DNA from: Macrolepiota albuminosa
Taxonomy: Eukaryota; Basidiomycota; Agaricomycetes; Agaricales; Agaricaceae
Assembly: GCA_027475525.1 (NCBI GenBank)
Contig: JAMWFC010000046.1
Location: forward strand, 2,976,001-3,040,000
Length of the DNA stretch: 64,000 bases
Reading direction: 5' to 3'
Shown here: piece by piece, positions 32,558-44,999 of the stretch
Layout: the number at the start of each line of letters is the position of its first letter
Numbering within the stretch: position 1 is the stretch's first letter
Position numbers and translations under genes: made by a program
Notes under the pieces: model-generated
What the model was told of the DNA's origin: nothing
Databases searched by the model: none
Seen by the model: only the letters and a program-made list of their open reading frames with translations

Positions 32558-35402
32558 CTATAATGACCAAGTTTGCAAGTTGCGCATCTCTACTCCAGGT
32601 TTCCCAGTCACCTCACCTACTCTATAAACCGAACCTTTGCCCTTTGTTAATGCGGCAACCGCAGCATCGACATTGTCAGGGCTGACAATGACAATCATTC
32701 CAAGACCATTGTTGAATGTCCGCGCCATTTCCAATGGTGCAATTCCGCCGTGCTGCGCGAGGAACTTGAATACTGGCGGGAGTGTCCATGTAGACGCGTC
32801 GACGTAGCACCCGAGGTCTTTAGGCAGGACTCTGGGTATGTTCTCGATGAACCCGCCGCCGGTGATATGAGACATGCCTTTCAAAAGGCCGGCCTTGGCT
32901 GCAGGAAGCACCTGAGAGATATAAATCCGTGTGGGCTCCAGAAGCGCACGGCCAAGAGTAGTCTTGCTGTCCCAAGGACATGGCGATTGGTAGGTCAACC
33001 CAGAGACCGAGATGACTTTGCGCACGAGCGAGAAGCCGTTCGAGTGTAATCCCGAAGAGGAGATTCCGAGCAGGACGTCACCGACAGCTATATCAGGGGT
33101 TGGCAGAATTCGGTCCCGCTCGACAGCGCCAACAGCGAATCCAGCAAGGTCATAGTCACCTGTCCCGGAAATAAGTTTAAAGTAAGGATCAGGATAGACT
33201 AGACTCGCTGCCCGCCTACCTTGGCTGTACATTCCTGGCATCTCTGCCGTCTCGCCACCGATTAAAGCGCATCCGGCTTGAAGACAGCCATCGGCTATGC
33301 CTTTTACAACCTGAGACGCAACTTTTACATCTAATTTACCGCATCCATAATAATCCAAAAAGTACAAGGGTTCTGCTCCTTGTACAAGTAGATCATTGAC
33401 AGACATGGCAACTAGATCGATGCCTGACGACAGTTCAGCTCCTTGAAAGCGAAAGGGGAAAAAAAGATAAAAATCAACTTGCCTACGAGATCGTGGATTC
33501 CTACATCAACCGCGACGCGCAGTTTAGTGCCAACACCATCAGTACCGCTGACGAGAACGGGATCTCGGTAGCCAACAGCTTTCAAGTCAAAGATGCCACC
33601 GAACCCTCCGATTTCAGCGTCTGCTCCAGTTCTTCGGGTCGAGCGAACGTATGGCTTGATGATCTCGACCAAATCATTGCCGGCATCGACTGAAACGCCT
33701 GCCTGTGCATACGTTAAGCCAGGAGCTTTGTCGTGATTGGCGTTCAAGGCACTGAAAGTATGGCCTTTAAGATCGAGTACAAAGATTTGCGGGATTGAAC
33801 GTACCGATGACCAATATCTCGTCTGTAAGTTTTACCCTCAAAGGAGATGGCATCAACACCCGCATAGGCCGCATCGAGCGCTTCTTGAATCGAAGGCGCG
33901 TATGCCGTGACGGCCAGGACGCGTCCTCCTGATGTCACGATGTTGTCGCCGGATTTCGTCGTTCCCGCATGGAAGACGACAACGTCTGTAATGGTCGTCT
34001 GCAATGTTACGACTACCCAAACGCGATAAAAATAAACATACTCGATGGGACTGTCTTGAAATTGATCACTTTTCCTTTCGGGTAGGATCCAGGATAGCCT
34101 TGGGAAGCAAGTATCACTGAGACGGCAAACCCGGAACGCACAGATATCTTTGTCGAGTCAAGGTGATGATTCGCACATGCCTGAGATTATTATCAAATTA
34201 AATAAGACATTCCAAGGGAAAAAAGAAAGAAGACAGGTTACCATCATCACAGATACCAGATCAACCTCGTTACTCAGAAGTAGCATTAATGCCTCGGTTT
34301 CAGGATCCCCGAACCGGACGTTATATTCCAAGACCTTTGGTCCGGAAGGAGTCAGCATGAAGCCAGTGAACAGTATGCCAACGAATGGGAAACCTGTAAT
34401 ATATGTAACCGTAAAAGTCACGACTGAGAAACAGCGGAACGCACCTTCTCGTCTCATACCGTCTATCGTCGGCCGTAGCGTTTCTTTCATGATCTGATCC
34501 ATGATAGCAGGGGTAGCTACTCCAGCGGGTGTATAAGCACCCATGCCACCGGTGTTCAATCCGGTATCGCCCTCGCCAATGCGCTTATGATCTTGGGCCG
34601 CTGGAAGGGGAACAATGGTGTATCCGTCCGAGAAAGCGAGCACAGAGACCTCGGGGCCCGTGAGCAGCTCTTCAATCACAACTTCATTGCCTGATGATTA
34701 CGAAATTAACGACGCCACACATGTTGTTTGATATGGAAAGTGCGGACCTGCATCTCCAAACACGTTCTTGACCATAATTTCCTCAAGACCGGCAATTGCC
34801 TCCTCTGTCGTTTCCGGAATAAGAACACCTTTCCCAGCTGCTAGACCACTAGCTTTGAGAACCACTTTATGCCCACATGTTTTGACATAGTCAATTGCCT
34901 CGCTGATCTGATGGTTTTTATAGACACGGTATGCTGCAGTAGGAATGTTGTGTCTGGCCATGAAATCTTTCGAGAATGCTTTAGAGCCCTCCATCTTGGC
35001 AGCCAGTTCACTCGGGCCGAAGACGGGTATGCCAACTGAACGACTTTAGCATGCTCAATCACAAAAGCAATGTTTAGAAAAGGCATACCTTTCCGGAAAT
35101 GAGTCTCAATGCCATCTACTAACGGTTGCTCTGGCCCAGGAACTACGAGATCAACCTGATATGCAACTCAGTTTTTGGTCAATCCTCATCAAGATATCGC
35201 GCACCTTGTTCTTGACCGCGAAATCGACGAGACGAGGGAAATCGGATACGGGAAGGTCGACGTTGACCGTTTTTGGCTCTTGAGCCGTTCCTCCGTTTCC
35301 TGGACAGACATATAGGCAGTCTAAAAGATCCGATTGAGCTAATTTCCAGGCAAGGGCATGCTCCCTTCCGCCATTTCCAAGAAGTAGGATTCGAACACCC
35401 AT
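32558..35402 (-). CDS. ADE5,7: Bifunctional GARS-AIRS of purine synthesis (ADE5,7)
   Basis: Fusion of phosphoribosylamine-glycine ligase and phosphoribosylformylglycinamidine cyclo-ligase, two steps of de novo IMP synthesis. The GARS half shows the N-domain [18 protein letters not shown], an ATP-grasp core ([53 protein letters not shown]) and [13 protein letters not shown]. The AIRS half shows [59 protein letters not shown] and [15 protein letters not shown]. Several short introns interrupt it; no 77-base join falls here and the frame looks intact. The start MGVRILLLG is the family start. Upstream lies a divergent promoter shared with PAL1. Confidence 0.95.
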
Positions 35403-35881
35403 GGCAGAATCGAAAAATGACTGGGAAAGATTAGATTAGAACTGATGCTAGGACCCCGTGCACCACGTGCTGAAACAAAGTCGTACGCTGTATTTGGAGG
35501 TAAGTACTTTCTTTTCTGGTGCCGGAAATCATGCATATGGCATTCTATCCTTCAAAAGCTGTGGAGGAACTAGTCATATGTATTGTACGGTACTTTTAAT
35601 ACAGCCGTAACTGGACGTCGATGGAACTTTGGCGTACAATGAAAACTTGAGGATGACGATATGAGACTCTTGCAGTCGTCGATGACTATGTATAACGTTA
35701 AAGAAAAGGAAAGTTTCGTAGTTTGACATTGAAGATGGTAAGTAGCTAAAGATCAGGTAGCTGCCTGCAGGCCACCACGTGGCCAGAACCTCATGGTCGA
35801 CGTCTCCTGGAAGTCTTTCGGTCTCCTTCCCCCGGCTTCTTCTGTGGTCTCTTCTTCGGACCGACCACAAACACGACTCGC
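35403..35881. promoter_or_regulatory. Divergent promoter ADE5,7 / PAL1 with two CACGTG boxes
   Basis: 479 bases between outward-facing starts. Two E-boxes CACGTG lie at about 35464-35469 (62 bases upstream of ADE5,7) and 35776-35781 (about 100 bases upstream of PAL1). bHLH factors bind this sequence in fungi; function here is inferred. Confidence 0.45.
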
Positions 35882-38800
35882 ATGGACGAATATCGCAACC
35901 CGATTCATGCAGTAGAGCCATTTGAGGAGGCGAGTGCTTCCAACACTTTATTGTTTTGGACTCAACGGGGTTCGTTCTGTAGTCGCAAGGCAGGGGCGAT
36001 GCGTCTGAGACATCTGCGGATGCCCTTGCCGCATTTTACAAGGACATGGAAAGAAAAGATATGATTGAACGGAAATTGAATGGAGGGACCTCAATTTGGA
36101 GTCGTAAATCGGTTAAACGATCGACGGCACATCCCGCCCCGTCGCCAGCACAAACTCATCAAAGCAGCAGCGAGAAGCGACGGGACGAGGATCAGGCTGT
36201 CGCAATCAACCATAACGATTGCGACCAGCCAGACTGGGTCCTTCCCATGAATTCCCCCCGTTCCATCATCCCTGACTCCAGAGACTTGCCTCCCTCCCAC
36301 AACAGGGACATCTGGAGCTCTGTTCCAAATCCCTCTCGCAGAATACGTTATTTAATCCACAATCCCGTTGGTCCTCGCTGGTACAAGAACCATCATCTCA
36401 TCCCTCCATCCGAAACTAAACCCGCAGCCCGTCCACCATCCTTTTTCTCAACGTCTTTCCCCCCAATCACCGCTTCGACTTCTCAGGACCGCTTAGAAGA
36501 TCCATCGCGTATCGCTGGTCCTAGCAGAACGCCTTCCAATTCTCCTCTTCCCACCCCAAACTCATCGCAGACGCGTGTAGAGGATCGTACTAGGTCGCGT
36601 AAATTATCAGAGACGGCTCACGACGTTGTCGACCTTTTGGACGTAACAGATCCGTGGGGAACCAATTGGCATCATCATTCCCCTTACGATATTGGGTTAG
36701 TCAACGGGGCCATTTCAGTCGAAGTTCAGGAGGTGAGTTACTCTGTGGCCTTGAGAGGACCGACATTTATGGGATGCTACAGAGTCGCTCGAGACGTTCC
36801 AGCATGGACCAGAGTCGAGGCAGGTCCATCATCCCGTCGCCTTTGTCTCAATCTACGTCTGCCATCAACCTGGACGTGAAGCCTATGATTCAAATTCCGC
36901 GGAAGCTCAGCAAACGGCGAGCAACCCCTGCAGGATCTCTGGATACTGGACGTCACGCGGTGTCTTTGCCGACGACACCATTGGACAGACGGCCGTCCCC
37001 TTCCGATTTGCCCAAGCGTATGTCGGTTGCTGCTCCACTGATTGGGTCCTCCATGTCTACCCAGAATCGTTCTCACAAGAAGGAGAACAAGGGGGGTGTC
37101 ATAGGCCGCTTGGTGAAGAAATTCAGCATCTTGGGAAAGTCTCTGTCAGACCCAAACAAACGAACAGGACGGGAAAGTGACTGGCAACAAGCCAGTCCCC
37201 TCAATGATGCTGCTCCTCCTCGAAACTCTTTCGCGCCTTCAAGAAAAAAGTCTTTCGAGAAACCTGTTCCCGAGCCAGGTAAACGTGTCCCACCCCCTCC
37301 TGTTGAAAATTTTCTACAAGTGGATGATACTACAAAAGACATCGATTCTTCCTCGGTCGTTTCTTTAGACGCCCCATACTCTATTGGCAGGTTGACCATC
37401 GCAAATCCTGATACACCTGGGTCGGCGGAGACAACTCCAGCTCTAGGGGTAGTACCCTTGCCACCCAACAAAGAGCCGCTTGAGACTACATCGCGGAATG
37501 AACCTACGTCTAATTCAAACTCCTTACAAATCCCACCATTGGACTTCAATCCTCCCGAGCCCCCTGAAAAAAGCCTCCCGCCTCCCACACCTCCGACAAA
37601 GTCGAGTAATGAAATTGTGCTTGAAATGCGCCCATTGTCCCCAATTATCCTACGTCAATCATCCCCGGAGCATCAACGGCCAGACCTTTCGTCGCAAAGA
37701 CCAAAGTCGACAGAGCGTCCCCCTTCAATCACCAACGAGACTCCAGCCCACATGCAAGGTCCCGAAGTGTCTGGCTTGGTCACCGAACAGTCAGTGTCAC
37801 GCCCAATTGTGCCCCCTCCACAGGATCCACCTCGACCTATCGATCAACCCCCATCTAAGCCTGCTTTCTCTGCGTCTAATAAGGCTGTACCTACCACATT
37901 GGCATCTACCGTGCCTTTTCCTACTGAGAACACAGGAGGAAGGTTGCATCCATTCTATGAATATGACCACTCGCCCCTCTCAGACGCATCAATCTTGGCC
38001 AACCCTCCTACTCCACATACTGACGCAGATAAATCTATCCTCACAATCCCTGATCAGCCTCCACCTCTGCCCCCTTCCAAATTATCCATCGATATACCTG
38101 TTCGTCAAACGGAAACTTTTCGGCTGGTTCGAAGCCCATCTGGAAATGTATATTCCAATGAAAAAATTGCTGCCGGTGGCGAACACTGGGAAGTGGTAGG
38201 CACCGAAAAGAAAGGGAAACGCTCATCGAGTCCTAAGGAGCAGACACCGAAGGAGCCTGAACCGAAGTCGCACGAACGCCGTCACAGAGATCGGGATCCA
38301 AAAGAAAGAAGAGATAAAGAACACGAATCCAGGGATCGTGACTATAGACGAGGTACTAAAGCTCGCGACTCCAGGGATGGGGATCATGTTCGTGAGTCCA
38401 AAGACAGACATCATCACTCTGACTCGAAGGACCGAGAACACGGTCGTGATTCGAATAGAGACCATGGCCGCAATTCAAAAGACAGGGAATACGTTCGAGA
38501 TGGTCGGGATAAGTATCATCGCGAGTCTCGGTATAGGGATTATCATGACTCTGGAGATAGGGAATACCATCGTAAATCCAGAGATCGGGATTATGTCCGT
38601 GATTCAAGGCGCCATGATCATGACCATAGAGATAGAGACCATGTCCGTGACTCCAAGGAGAGGGATCACGTTCGGCATTCCAGAGACCGAACTCATCATA
38701 CCCGAGAGCTTAGGGAGCATGACAAAGACTGTGTCCATGGCCACAAGATTCGAGACTCTAGTGATCGGATCCCAAGGGATCGGGAATCGACAGCTCATCC

Positions 38801-39662
38801 AGAGAAGAAACGCGACAGTAAGGCCCGTCCACAGCCCGCGACTGAAGCAGATTCTCGGCACCGACATCGAAGCCAGAAACATTTAGGCGAAGACGAACGG
38901 ACCACAGTCCCAAAAGCATCGTCGTCACCAGTTCTGGAGTCAGACAATCGCCATCATGAACACAACGCGGTCCAACGTGTTTCGAAGCGGGGCGAACGCT
39001 ATCAAGAAGACCGGGAGCCCAAGTCAACGCGCAAACGACATGAACATTCCGCAACCACAGTCAATATAACTACTGCTCAAACTTTGCCTCTGCCACCCTC
39101 TCAGGACATTCCCATATCTCGCCCTCTCGGTCGACAACCATCACTGTCGGCTCGCCCAACGTCCCAGCTTCCACCCGCAGATGAAATCAATGCCCTGCGT
39201 GCCAAGGACGCCTGGGATATGGAACGCCTCTGGAAGGCTCGTAGTATGCAAGTCGATGAGTTGAATGGATATCCAACTATCCCCTCAAACAACAATACCC
39301 CTGTGATTACCAAGATCAACCCTCCTGCTGCCACAAATCTGCATGGATCCAGCCACACGTCCTTTGTACAACAGAAAACACAACATTCGATATATCATTC
39401 AATGCCTGCTGCGCCTCCACCCATCATATACTCCCCAGTATCCATTCCCACAGTTGCATACCAAAACCAACCAACGAGTCATCGCCAATCTCGCACACAG
39501 ATTTACGCTGAATCTAATTCATCTGACCGGAAGTCCTACATCACTGCCCGTACAAGTAATCCCCTTCCAGAGATTCCTCGTGAATCATCTTACGAGATCC
39601 CAGCCGACGCTAGAACTTCAGAATATTGGACGAAGTATGCTGGTCTTGCTACAACAAACTAA
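35882..39662 (+). CDS. PAL1: Pal1-family cell morphology protein
   Basis: Fission yeast Pal1 marks sites of growth and helps keep rod shape. Exons 35882..35933, 35990..36732 and 36783..39662 give 1224 residues. The first exon starts MDEYRNPIHAVEPF; the Pal1 core DVVDLLDVTDPWGTNWHHHS followed by PYDIG sits around residue 245. The rest is long and low-complexity: Pro/Ser-rich, then an Arg/Asp-rich stretch (about 38270-38740) built from imperfect RDRD/S-RD-HH units, then EINALRAKDAWDMERLWKAR near the end, a conserved-looking helix. A second core-like motif occurs in another protein at 61094. Length well above yeast Pal1 is common in basidiomycetes. The frame is clean. Confidence 0.85.
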
Positions 39663-39913
39663 CTTGATACCTAGTCATCTACAAGGATAACTGTCTGGAA
39701 CTTGCATGACATAATATTATTCAGTTTTTGTACCTCTTTATCTTCACGCATTTGACTACACTGTATTTTCTAAAGCCCTACTTGTTGTTAATCTTGGATG
39801 TAGATGATCATATTAATCTTTTCCTGTTTCTTGCAAATGCTTATCAAAACCCAAAATCATATGTTCATTTGATATTGCTACAAAGGGGAGGACTGGAACT
39901 GTTAATGGAACTA

Positions 39914-41468
39914 TCATACTGGTAAAGAGATTGAAACCTGAGGAGGGTGAACAGGGAATTTAGGTATAGGATAATCATCCCACGCAGTCTCACTGTCCAA
40001 AAAGTGTCGTAGACGGCTCACCTGACCCGAAAGGTACATGACGATGAGCTGCATGTCGATTTCCATAGGAAGTTTTAGTAGCTGAGAGCAAGTTTCCAAA
40101 GCTTGAGTGCGTGTAGTTGTGAACATGTTTCCTTGGATGCCAAGTTCTTTGAGACCATCAATCAGTTCACTGAACTCTGAGCACCAAGCCAGGACTCCCA
40201 GCTATCAAAAGAAGTCACAAGAAAATATCAAGAAGCAAAGCGAACAACACACTTGACCATATTGTTTGTATCTAGCGTAGAGGACATTGGGAGCAGAACC
40301 CAAGGCAAATTCGAAAGCATCATTCATAGAAATGACTTCAGGCGCAGGTGTATACTCTGGTTCTGGCGGCGGAGGCTGCAGTAAGAGAGTAAGAGAATGG
40401 AAGGAACATGAAACCATCAGAACGGACAGGTGGCCGACTCGGTTTATCTTGAAACCACTTATGATCACCATAGTCTACCCCACTTCCGAAATCAACAACA
40501 TCTGTACGTTTGCCACCATAATCGGCCAAATCTCGAAGAGGTGGGGACTGCCCGTGTGCGAACATTTTCTTAGAGGATCGGGCTCGAAAGTCTTTGCTTT
40601 AAATGTAGCTATTACCTGAACTCAGTCAGGAAGGTAGACGTTGTCTGCAAACAATCAAGTCAAGACAGCTTTTCAAGCCATTGAACCTATAGAGACAGAC
40701 CTGTTCGAAAAGTTTCAAACCTGAGATGGTGGAAATGAGATGGTGTTGCCGGAAATGGATAAGTCCTCGACCACTCTAACAGAGGTATGACGGGTGGTCT
40801 ATGAGAAAGGCCAATGGTATCAGGCTGAATAGAGACCTGGAGCAAGGGGAAGCGCAGGAAGGTTGATTGGCCGAGGGAAAAATTTGTCACTTGACGCTGA
40901 GCTGGATCTCTACAGTTAGTTTCGACCCTCTCGAAAATCCTCTTGATAACACACCAGGAGCTTTTTACAAGATTCAGCAAGGGTTTTGTGACCAACAAAC
41001 AAAGCCTTCGATCGAGATACGTATAAACGCTGCTGGGCAAGGTATGTGGGAAGGAAATGATATAAATTCTTGAGATCCAAGGCAAGGAAAAGATCTTGAA
41101 GGATAAGCAGTCGAGGCCGAATCAATGGCTTCGTCAGAGTCGAGCTGCCAACGGGTGGGTATTTGGAAGTCTCTCCCTGAGATGAGGATCAAGTCGTCTG
41201 ACCAACTGTCGACTTCAGCGAGTGGATGGTCAATGAAGATTTAGGTCGAGGGGCTCGAGGGGCCACGAGGCCAACAGGAATCTCGACTGTAGAAGTCGCT
41301 GTGAAGCCGTGGGACTTGCAATATGTTCCGGACTTGTGGAGGGAATCAATTTATGGGACCCCCGACTATTGAGGCCTGAGGTTCTAAATTCAGATAGCCA
41401 CCGGAAAACGACAAGAAGACTAAGTGGAATCAAGAGTGCAACCTCATGTCACTCGATAAACGCCTCAT
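39914..41468 (-). CDS. Unknown multi-exon protein, possibly with frame errors
   Basis: Coding character on the minus strand is clear but the model is not. The 3' exons read well: MNDAFEFALGSAPNVLYARY, LAWCSEFSELIDGLKELGIQ, GNMFTTTRTQALETCSQLLK and LSGQVSRLRHFLDSETAWDD. Further upstream SDDLILISGRDFQIPTRWQL and LDSDEAIDSAS are plausible exons. The N terminus may be a signal anchor (VALLIPLSLLVVFRWL) after MRRLSSDM. Joining these parts needs frame changes near 41421 and 41242 that no good intron explains, so either single-base errors or a decaying gene. I recognise no family. The exact ends are approximate. Confidence 0.45.
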
Positions 41469-41660
41469 GGCGGAAGCTCCGTTATCTCGTATAATCACTG
41501 ACACGACATCAATACAATTGCAGGAGCAACACTCTCAAAATTTGAGAAACAATATCGAACATCAAACAGGGACTCAAATTATTCAAGGTTGCCTTCAGAA
41601 CTGAACGTCTTTAAGAAAAATTGCGGACCTTACGATGTTCTGCAACGAAATGAGTATGGC

Positions 41661-43306
41661 TCAAAAAATTGGTGCGAAAACCATGAACCAGGCAAGTAGG
41701 ACTTGCATGAGGCCGCCTACCCAATGATTCAGCGTTCGGCGGTCATTGAAGGGATATGGTATCCCAACGGTCTTCACCCAAGATCCAAGACCCACTTGTA
41801 CAGGATCTTTAAAACCTCCACCTGCTAAGCCACTCACTCCCTCATCACCTCCATCACACCATAAGATCAGGGTTCCTAATTCCTCAGCGCGCTGCCTGAC
41901 CTGTTGCCACATGGCATGCCCGACTGCAATGTCCCATGTTCGGGCAGGAGCCAAGATCAAAGCTGGCTTAGATTTGAGCTCAGAAAATAACGATGGGAAA
42001 GCAAAATCGAGGCAGATGGAAGCCGTCACGGGAATGGGGCGAGTGTGAGGCAGTGGTGCCCAATCGGTATTGTTAATGTCCTTCGGGGTTTTCAGATGGA
42101 TGATCGTGATGCTAGGCGGGTCTTGGGAAGGAGACAATGAGAAAGATTCAGCAACTGAGCAAGTCTGTCAAAAGGTATCTTTCCAGAGTTAAGGAGTGAA
42201 AACGTACTCGGCACTAAATGGCGCTTGTAATAGACCAGTTCAGGGGAAGTGGAACCTTGCGAAACGAGAGCAATTCCCATGCGTCGGGAGCCCGATATTC
42301 CGCTATTGGGGTCCCCAAAATCCTCTACGAATGAAACGCCAACAACGGAACCGGCAGCAACTTCCCGCACTTTGGCCAGTCCTTCAGCCAGTTCATCTTC
42401 AGAATTGAAAGTTACCGCTCCTTCAGGCCATAGGAGGAATCTCGCAGCACTTGTGAGTTTTTTGCTTTCTTCAATATAGTCATTTAGGGTAAGGGTGTGG
42501 TGCTTGTACCGTCGGTATGGAGGTAAGACACACCCTACGCTCAGCGGAGTGATTTCTGGACTCGCTGTAACTGTTAAAGGGAAGTCGCTAAGTAACAGGG
42601 AGGGTATAGCAAGCACCGCCAATATAACAGTGAGGGTGAGGAGCAAATTCCTCTGGGATAAGTGATTGGTCTGGACGCTTGTGTGGGCAGTTGTTACAAT
42701 CCCTTCTTCTTCTTCATTCTCACCCATATACCATGTCTCTATGGCCTGGGAAAGCACAACTGCCCATACAGCTACAACCCAGTCACTTCCCACAGGCCCG
42801 AAGAAAGGCGCTATCCAGTAATAATAACTTCCGTACTCTGTCGGGCTCCATGTGGAGAGTCGACCTATTGGACTTATGGAGGAAAGCACGAACCACAGTG
42901 TCGACCAAAGTGCTGGAAAGAAAGTAATACGAGACCAGGCGCTAAAGTAGGAGCCCCAGCGAGTGTAGAAATAAACGACGGATACGGTGAGGAAGGAGTT
43001 AATGAGGTTTAGGACACAAAGAACGATAATCGAGATTCCAGTTGACGAGAGGGCATTGAGAGAAGGTGAGGCCCTCGCCAGCACACCCGCAGCCGCAATG
43101 ACGATTGTGGGTGTTGACATGTCTTGAAAGACACTTCGACTTCCATGGAATTGTCTCTGACCATATACAAGTAAAGTAGTGATGGTCAGCACGATTGGCG
43201 CTGAAGAGGGTGTTGGGCCGAGGGCCAAGAATGAGAAAGCGAACGTAGACAGAACGAAAATTAGTTCGGGGTGGTCATGAAAAATGAGAGCTCTAAGTTG
43301 ACGCAT
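41661..43306 (-). CDS. Apolipoprotein N-acyltransferase-like membrane nitrilase
   Basis: Two exons (42208..43306, 41661..42154) give 530 residues. The N-terminal half is a string of about seven hydrophobic helices (for example ELIFVLSTFAFSFLALG, LLVYGQ, SIIVLCVLNLINSFLTV, LLLTLTVILAVLAIPSLLL). The C-terminal half is a carbon-nitrogen hydrolase domain with the expected Glu-Lys-Cys: E in LLWPEGAVTF, K in ELVYYKRHLVP, C in TASICLDFAFPSLF. A last hydrophobic stretch (GLMQVLLAWFMVFAP) closes it. This layout is that of bacterial Lnt and of the few eukaryotic relatives. A lipid-dependent acyltransferase role at an internal membrane is inferred; substrate unknown. Confidence 0.8.
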
Positions 43307-43625
43307 CTTTCGACTAAGAGGTGACAAAGAGATTGAGTGGTATTTATACATGTAAATACTAGATGCTGTAGCCTTCTGGCGTCTGTCCAACATGCTTTGC
43401 TTCTCGGAGAATTTGGAGAACATATCTGGACAAGTCAGGTGGTCGAAGCTTAGGGTCAACCTTTTGCACATGCAATCGATAAGAGAACAAGGACACATCA
43501 ATCCTTCAGTCAGATAATCTGACGAGTGAGAAATAAGAGAATTAATAAATTGCACCTGCGTCAGATTAAATTAATCATCCCCACCAATGCTCTGATAACC
43601 CTCGACAGCCTGAGTCGACGACACA
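43307..43625. other. Intergenic region upstream of the Lnt-like gene
   Basis: About 320 bases, including the leader of the Lnt-like gene. The minus frame stays open upstream of its ATG but the extension looks random. No other feature is seen. Confidence 0.35.
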
Positions 43626-43822
43626 ATGCACCACTTAGGACATCTGCACCGATTGCATATGCGGACTCTACCCTCCCAAGAACAAATCCAACGAGAGATT
43701 AATCAACCGGGTACGTTTCATTCGTCTTTTTGAGTAAAACCTTGTTCAAACATCGTGCAGATCTGAAAGCGCAGGATAGACGGAATAATGCAAAGAGCAC
43801 TGTAAAGCATTTCCTGTGTTAA
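43626..43822 (+). CDS. Possible small spliced protein (48 residues)
   Basis: Two short exons (43626..43710, 43761..43822) with a good 50-base GT-AG intron (donor GTACGT, acceptor CATCGTGCAG) make a 48-residue basic protein: MHHLGHLHRLHMRTLPSQEQ, then IQREINQPDLKAQDRRNNAK. It is not recognised. It lies divergent to the Lnt-like gene and converges on the BCL7-like gene. It could be a genuine small protein or chance. Confidence 0.35.
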
Positions 43823-43879
43823 TTGAAGCTGAAGCGAGTGAAACATGTGAGCCCACCAAAGTTCAAACTTCGCACTGAT

Positions 43880-44563
43880 TTACTCGTCTACCCGTTGTGC
43901 AAAAGGGTTGGCATCTATAACCTGCCTTCCTACCAACGCATCCACTGCCTCTAGCTGCGACAAATTGTGGGAACTCTCCAGCCCCAGTCCATCCGACCCA
44001 AGACCAGCCATATCTAACTCCATCCCATTCCCCGGCATGTTTTGATTATCCAGTCCCAGCCCAACGCTCATATCCTCGTCCATGGGCTTCAATGACGCGT
44101 CTAACGGGTCTCCATTAAGTTCGGTACCAACCTGCAGGGTCATCGACAATTGAGGTTTTGGAGATGGTGGTTTTGACTCTTCGTATTGTTCTGGGTCGAC
44201 AATTCCTGGTACTTGTATTGATTCTGGAGCATTTTCAGGCAGAGGCTCGTCCTCCTCGTCGCCATCGATGACTTCTGGTTCATCCGGTAAAGGAGCTAAT
44301 GGCTCGTAGACTTCTTCTTCATCGTCACTAAATTGCTATAATCGTTGCGTCGCATGTGAACCTAGATACAAGAAGAAAAAGAATAAAGCCCTTACCTGTG
44401 CCTTTTCGGTCTTTACCCACTTGTATATCTTAAGACCAGAGCCTGGAGCTCCGTTTTCTGGGGGAACCCAAGCTTTCTCCCAGCATGTTACAGGTTGCAT
44501 AAGTTGGCGACGGGCAGCCTCGGTTGACGCGATGCTGACACCTATTCTGCGCTTCGTGGCCAT
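43880..44563 (-). CDS. BCL7-like protein (candidate SWI/SNF subunit)
   Basis: Exons 44396..44563 and 43880..44335 give 207 residues. The N terminus ends in VTCWEKAWVPPENG and SGLKIYKWVKTEK, which matches the pattern of the BCL7 N-terminal domain (KWEKKWV...LRIFKWVPV) in spacing and aromatic positions. In animals BCL7 proteins are accessory subunits of BAF complexes. The rest is acidic (QFSDDEEEVYEPLAPLPDEP) then Gly/Met/Asp-rich and disordered. The start is MATKRRIGVS. The family call rests on my own pattern match, not a search. Confidence 0.6.
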
Positions 44564-44999
44564 CGTCACACTTTGTAGTAAACGTCAATTAACCAGATGA
44601 CTGAAGAGCCTACAACTCTCTCACGTACAACCAAGTGGCCAACCGGGTTAGGGTTTGTTCGAGTCGCGACGACATTGATATTCAGATCCAAGGACTTCAG
44701 TACATAGGCAAAGTGGACCAGAATGTATATGAGTTCTATTACGACTAAATTTGCGATTGCAATTGCACATTGCAAAGGGGAGGATAATACTTTCACCAAG
44801 ACTGATTTTCCGCATCATCGACCCAAGTTATCCAACCTCTTCGGCCCATCGCAAGACGTCAACTGGAGCCGGGAAATCCAGAGATATAACAATTTCCTGC
44901 ATTGTTGCAATTTCGTCAAAATTAATACGGAAGTATACCAGATTGAAAGCACTACCTTTGTATTTCCTGCGCATCCCCCCGATTCAACCTGTGCGTTTG
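44564..44999. promoter_or_regulatory. Upstream region of the BCL7-like gene with a telo-box
   Basis: 436 bases between the MED7 stop and the BCL7-like start (both minus). At 44645-44656, 82 bases upstream of the start, the gene strand reads AAACCCTAACCC, nearly two telomere-type units, known elsewhere as a telo-box in ribosomal and housekeeping promoters. Otherwise nothing. Confidence 0.35.

Noticed and set aside
38256..38886. Long plus-strand and minus-strand frames inside the PAL1 repeat region
   Set aside because: They are alternative readings of the RD-rich repeat, whose composition suppresses stops in several frames.
43307..43555. N-terminal extension of the Lnt-like protein
   Set aside because: The added codons are Cys/His-rich without pattern; MRQLRALIFH gives a natural start before the first helix.
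44645..44656. Interstitial telomere
   Set aside because: Less than two repeat units; better described as a telo-box-like motif.
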